DNA of 64,000 nt from Bacteroides intestinalis DSM 17393 (GTDB lineage Bacteria; Bacteroidota; Bacteroidia; Bacteroidales; Bacteroidaceae). Shown piece by piece: positions 62,932 to 64,000 of this stretch. The stretch covers positions 1-64,000 of the forward strand of contig NZ_ABJL02000006.1 of NCBI RefSeq assembly GCF_000172175.1. The letters run 5' to 3'. Under the pieces are notes generated by a model that worked only from the letters and a program-made list of their open reading frames with translations, was not told where the DNA came from and ran no database searches. Made by a program: the position numbers and the translations under genes. How positions within the stretch are numbered: position 1 is the first letter of the stretch; each line of letters opens with the position of its first letter.

Positions 62932-64000
62932 CTAGTTTACTTTCCACTCAATCACCCCACCTGAAGCACCTTTCTGCAACTGGGCGACTATCTTCAATCC
63001 TGTCGTCTTTACCGGTTTGAAATCAAGGCTGTTGTAGCAGTCTTTCTTTACCGTATATTCATTCAATGCTTCTACTTCTTTCCATTTCGCTCCATCTTTA
63101 TAGTAGAGTTTCCAGCTTTCCGGTATGCGGAAATTGCCGTCGTAATGGTCGAAGTCCAGCCAATAAACCTGTACGTTTGAAACGGTATAAGGCTGATCAA
63201 ATTGATAGGCCAAGGTTTCCAGCGTTCCATTTCTCAACCACCAATAGTGGTAAGGTTTAGAAATATCCGATGAACGTTTCGGTTCCCATTGGTCATTCAC
63301 CCCCCATGCCCAAGTTTCTACGGAGGCAGATTCAGGAGCGTCTTTCTGGATAGGAGCCTGTATCATCAGCGTCCGTGCCTTGCTGGCAATTGTCGGTTCG
63401 GGAATAGGACGGGCATATTCGGCAGCTTCAGGAATCCAAACCGCCATTTGATCTGCACCACGATTATTCCAGGTTGAATAAGGAATGGCTTTGAAAGGAA
63501 CCTCTTTCACACTACCATCTTTACCTACTTCTTTCGCATTACCGGTCAGCACTACAACTCCGTTCAATAGGTTAGCATCGTAAGCAGACGCCATTGGAGT
63601 ACCATCAGGGATGAATTTATTGAAGACAGTGCTGTCAGCCTGATCTTTGCCTTCTAGACAGAACATGATAGGGCCACGTTCGATAGCCAGTTTGCCACAG
63701 TCATCTTCTACATTGTCATTAGCCTTGATACGACGTACATCCATCGGAAGGTTGATTTCTACCACATCACCCACTTTCCAGGTACGTGAAATAGTAGCAT
63801 AGCCATCATATTGTTTAGCATTTACTTTCTTACCGTTGACAGAAATGCTGTAAGCACCTGCCTTATCAGTAAATGAGTAAAGATCCGTCGGCACAGGAGC
63901 ATCTTGCGCCCAACCCGGGATACGGAAACGCAAAGCAAATTCCTGCTCTTTCTCGGGAGTAACTAAGATGGAAACCTTTCCTTCCCAAGGATATTCAGTA
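62932..64000 (-). CDS. GH127-type glycoside hydrolase, C-terminal part (runs off window)
   Basis: The last 355 residues of a large exported hydrolase; the frame is open to the window edge (TEYPWEGKVSILVTP, then FALRFRIPGWAQ), so the 5' end is outside. The visible part is the post-catalytic beta domain of DUF1680/GH127 enzymes (DVRRIKANDNVEDDCGKLAI, ERGPIMFCLEGKDQ), followed by a discoidin-like end (PESWKLYYKDGAKWKEVEAL). The catalytic Glu and Cys residues lie beyond the window. It would open the PUL transcript seen here. Confidence 0.85.
   Translation of the reverse strand, partial: TEYPWEGKVSILVTPEKEQEFALRFRIPGWAQDAPVPTDLYSFTDKAGAYSISVNGKKVNAKQYDGYATISRTWKVGDVVEINLPMDVRRIKANDNVEDDCGKLAIERGPIMFCLEGKDQADSTVFNKFIPDGTPMASAYDANLLNGVVVLTGNAKEVGKDGSVKEVPFKAIPYSTWNNRGADQMAVWIPEAAEYARPIPEPTIASKARTLMIQAPIQKDAPESASVETWAWGVNDQWEPKRSSDISKPYHYWWLRNGTLETLAYQFDQPYTVSNVQVYWLDFDHYDGNFRIPESWKLYYKDGAKWKEVEALNEYTVKKDCYNSLDFKPVKTTGLKIVAQLQKGASGGVIEWKVN

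Overview
The window looks like a chromosomal segment of a gut Bacteroides species. The 16S rRNA gene, the promoters of the Bacteroidetes type (TTTG about 19-21 bases before TAnnTTTG), the SusC/SusD pair, the hybrid two-component regulator, and the NigD, NVEALA, smalltalk, DUF4248 and DUF4373 family proteins all point that way. The species cannot be fixed by eye. Most genes lie on the minus strand.

Layout. 1-2363: the 16S end of an rRNA operon on the minus strand, behind three tandem promoters. 2364-7463: a Bacteroides accessory cassette (amidase, smalltalk peptide, HU-like protein, DUF4248, primase-helicase, DUF4373 protein), with an orphan MNT nucleotidyltransferase that still carries the tail of its lost HEPN partner. 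7536-8283: a small unknown gene with a probable frameshifted start, between two terminators. 8284-15209: a tripartite RND efflux operon with a divergent AraC-type regulator. 15319-29925: mostly housekeeping genes (patatin-barrel protein, FtsB-like protein, dnaX, PorT-like protein, ferredoxin, aminotransferase, ribBA, LptF/G permease, START-like protein), plus a histidine kinase paired with a second kinase that has lost its phospho-acceptor histidine and ATP-binding motifs.

30061-40276 is the most unusual region. It is a ten-gene minus-strand locus with two small secreted NVEALA peptides, two propeller-type lipoproteins, a thioredoxin-like/DUF1573 lipoprotein with CxxC, its own signal peptidase I, an O-antigen-ligase-like TPR membrane protein, a transglutaminase-like lipoprotein, a membrane-anchored winged-helix regulator and a small HTH protein. 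A helically phased TTAC/GTAA array lies just upstream of the first peptide promoter. I infer a dedicated export and maturation system for cysteine-containing peptides.

40433-46924: tRNA-Met, an FAD oxidoreductase, a NigD-like lipoprotein behind a striking 22-bp repeat array, a truncated metallo-beta-lactamase-fold gene, and a tricorn-like S41 protease. 46951-64000: a polysaccharide utilisation locus read right to left: a partial GH127-type enzyme at the window edge, SusC, SusD, a DUF4859 lipoprotein, a putative metalloprotease (DUF6055-like), a full GH127/GH146 beta-L-arabinofuranosidase, a second DUF6055-like protein, an EamA transporter, and a hybrid two-component regulator. Arabinofuranosidases together with HExxH proteins suggest hydroxyproline-rich plant glycoproteins (extensin-like) as substrate; this is inference.
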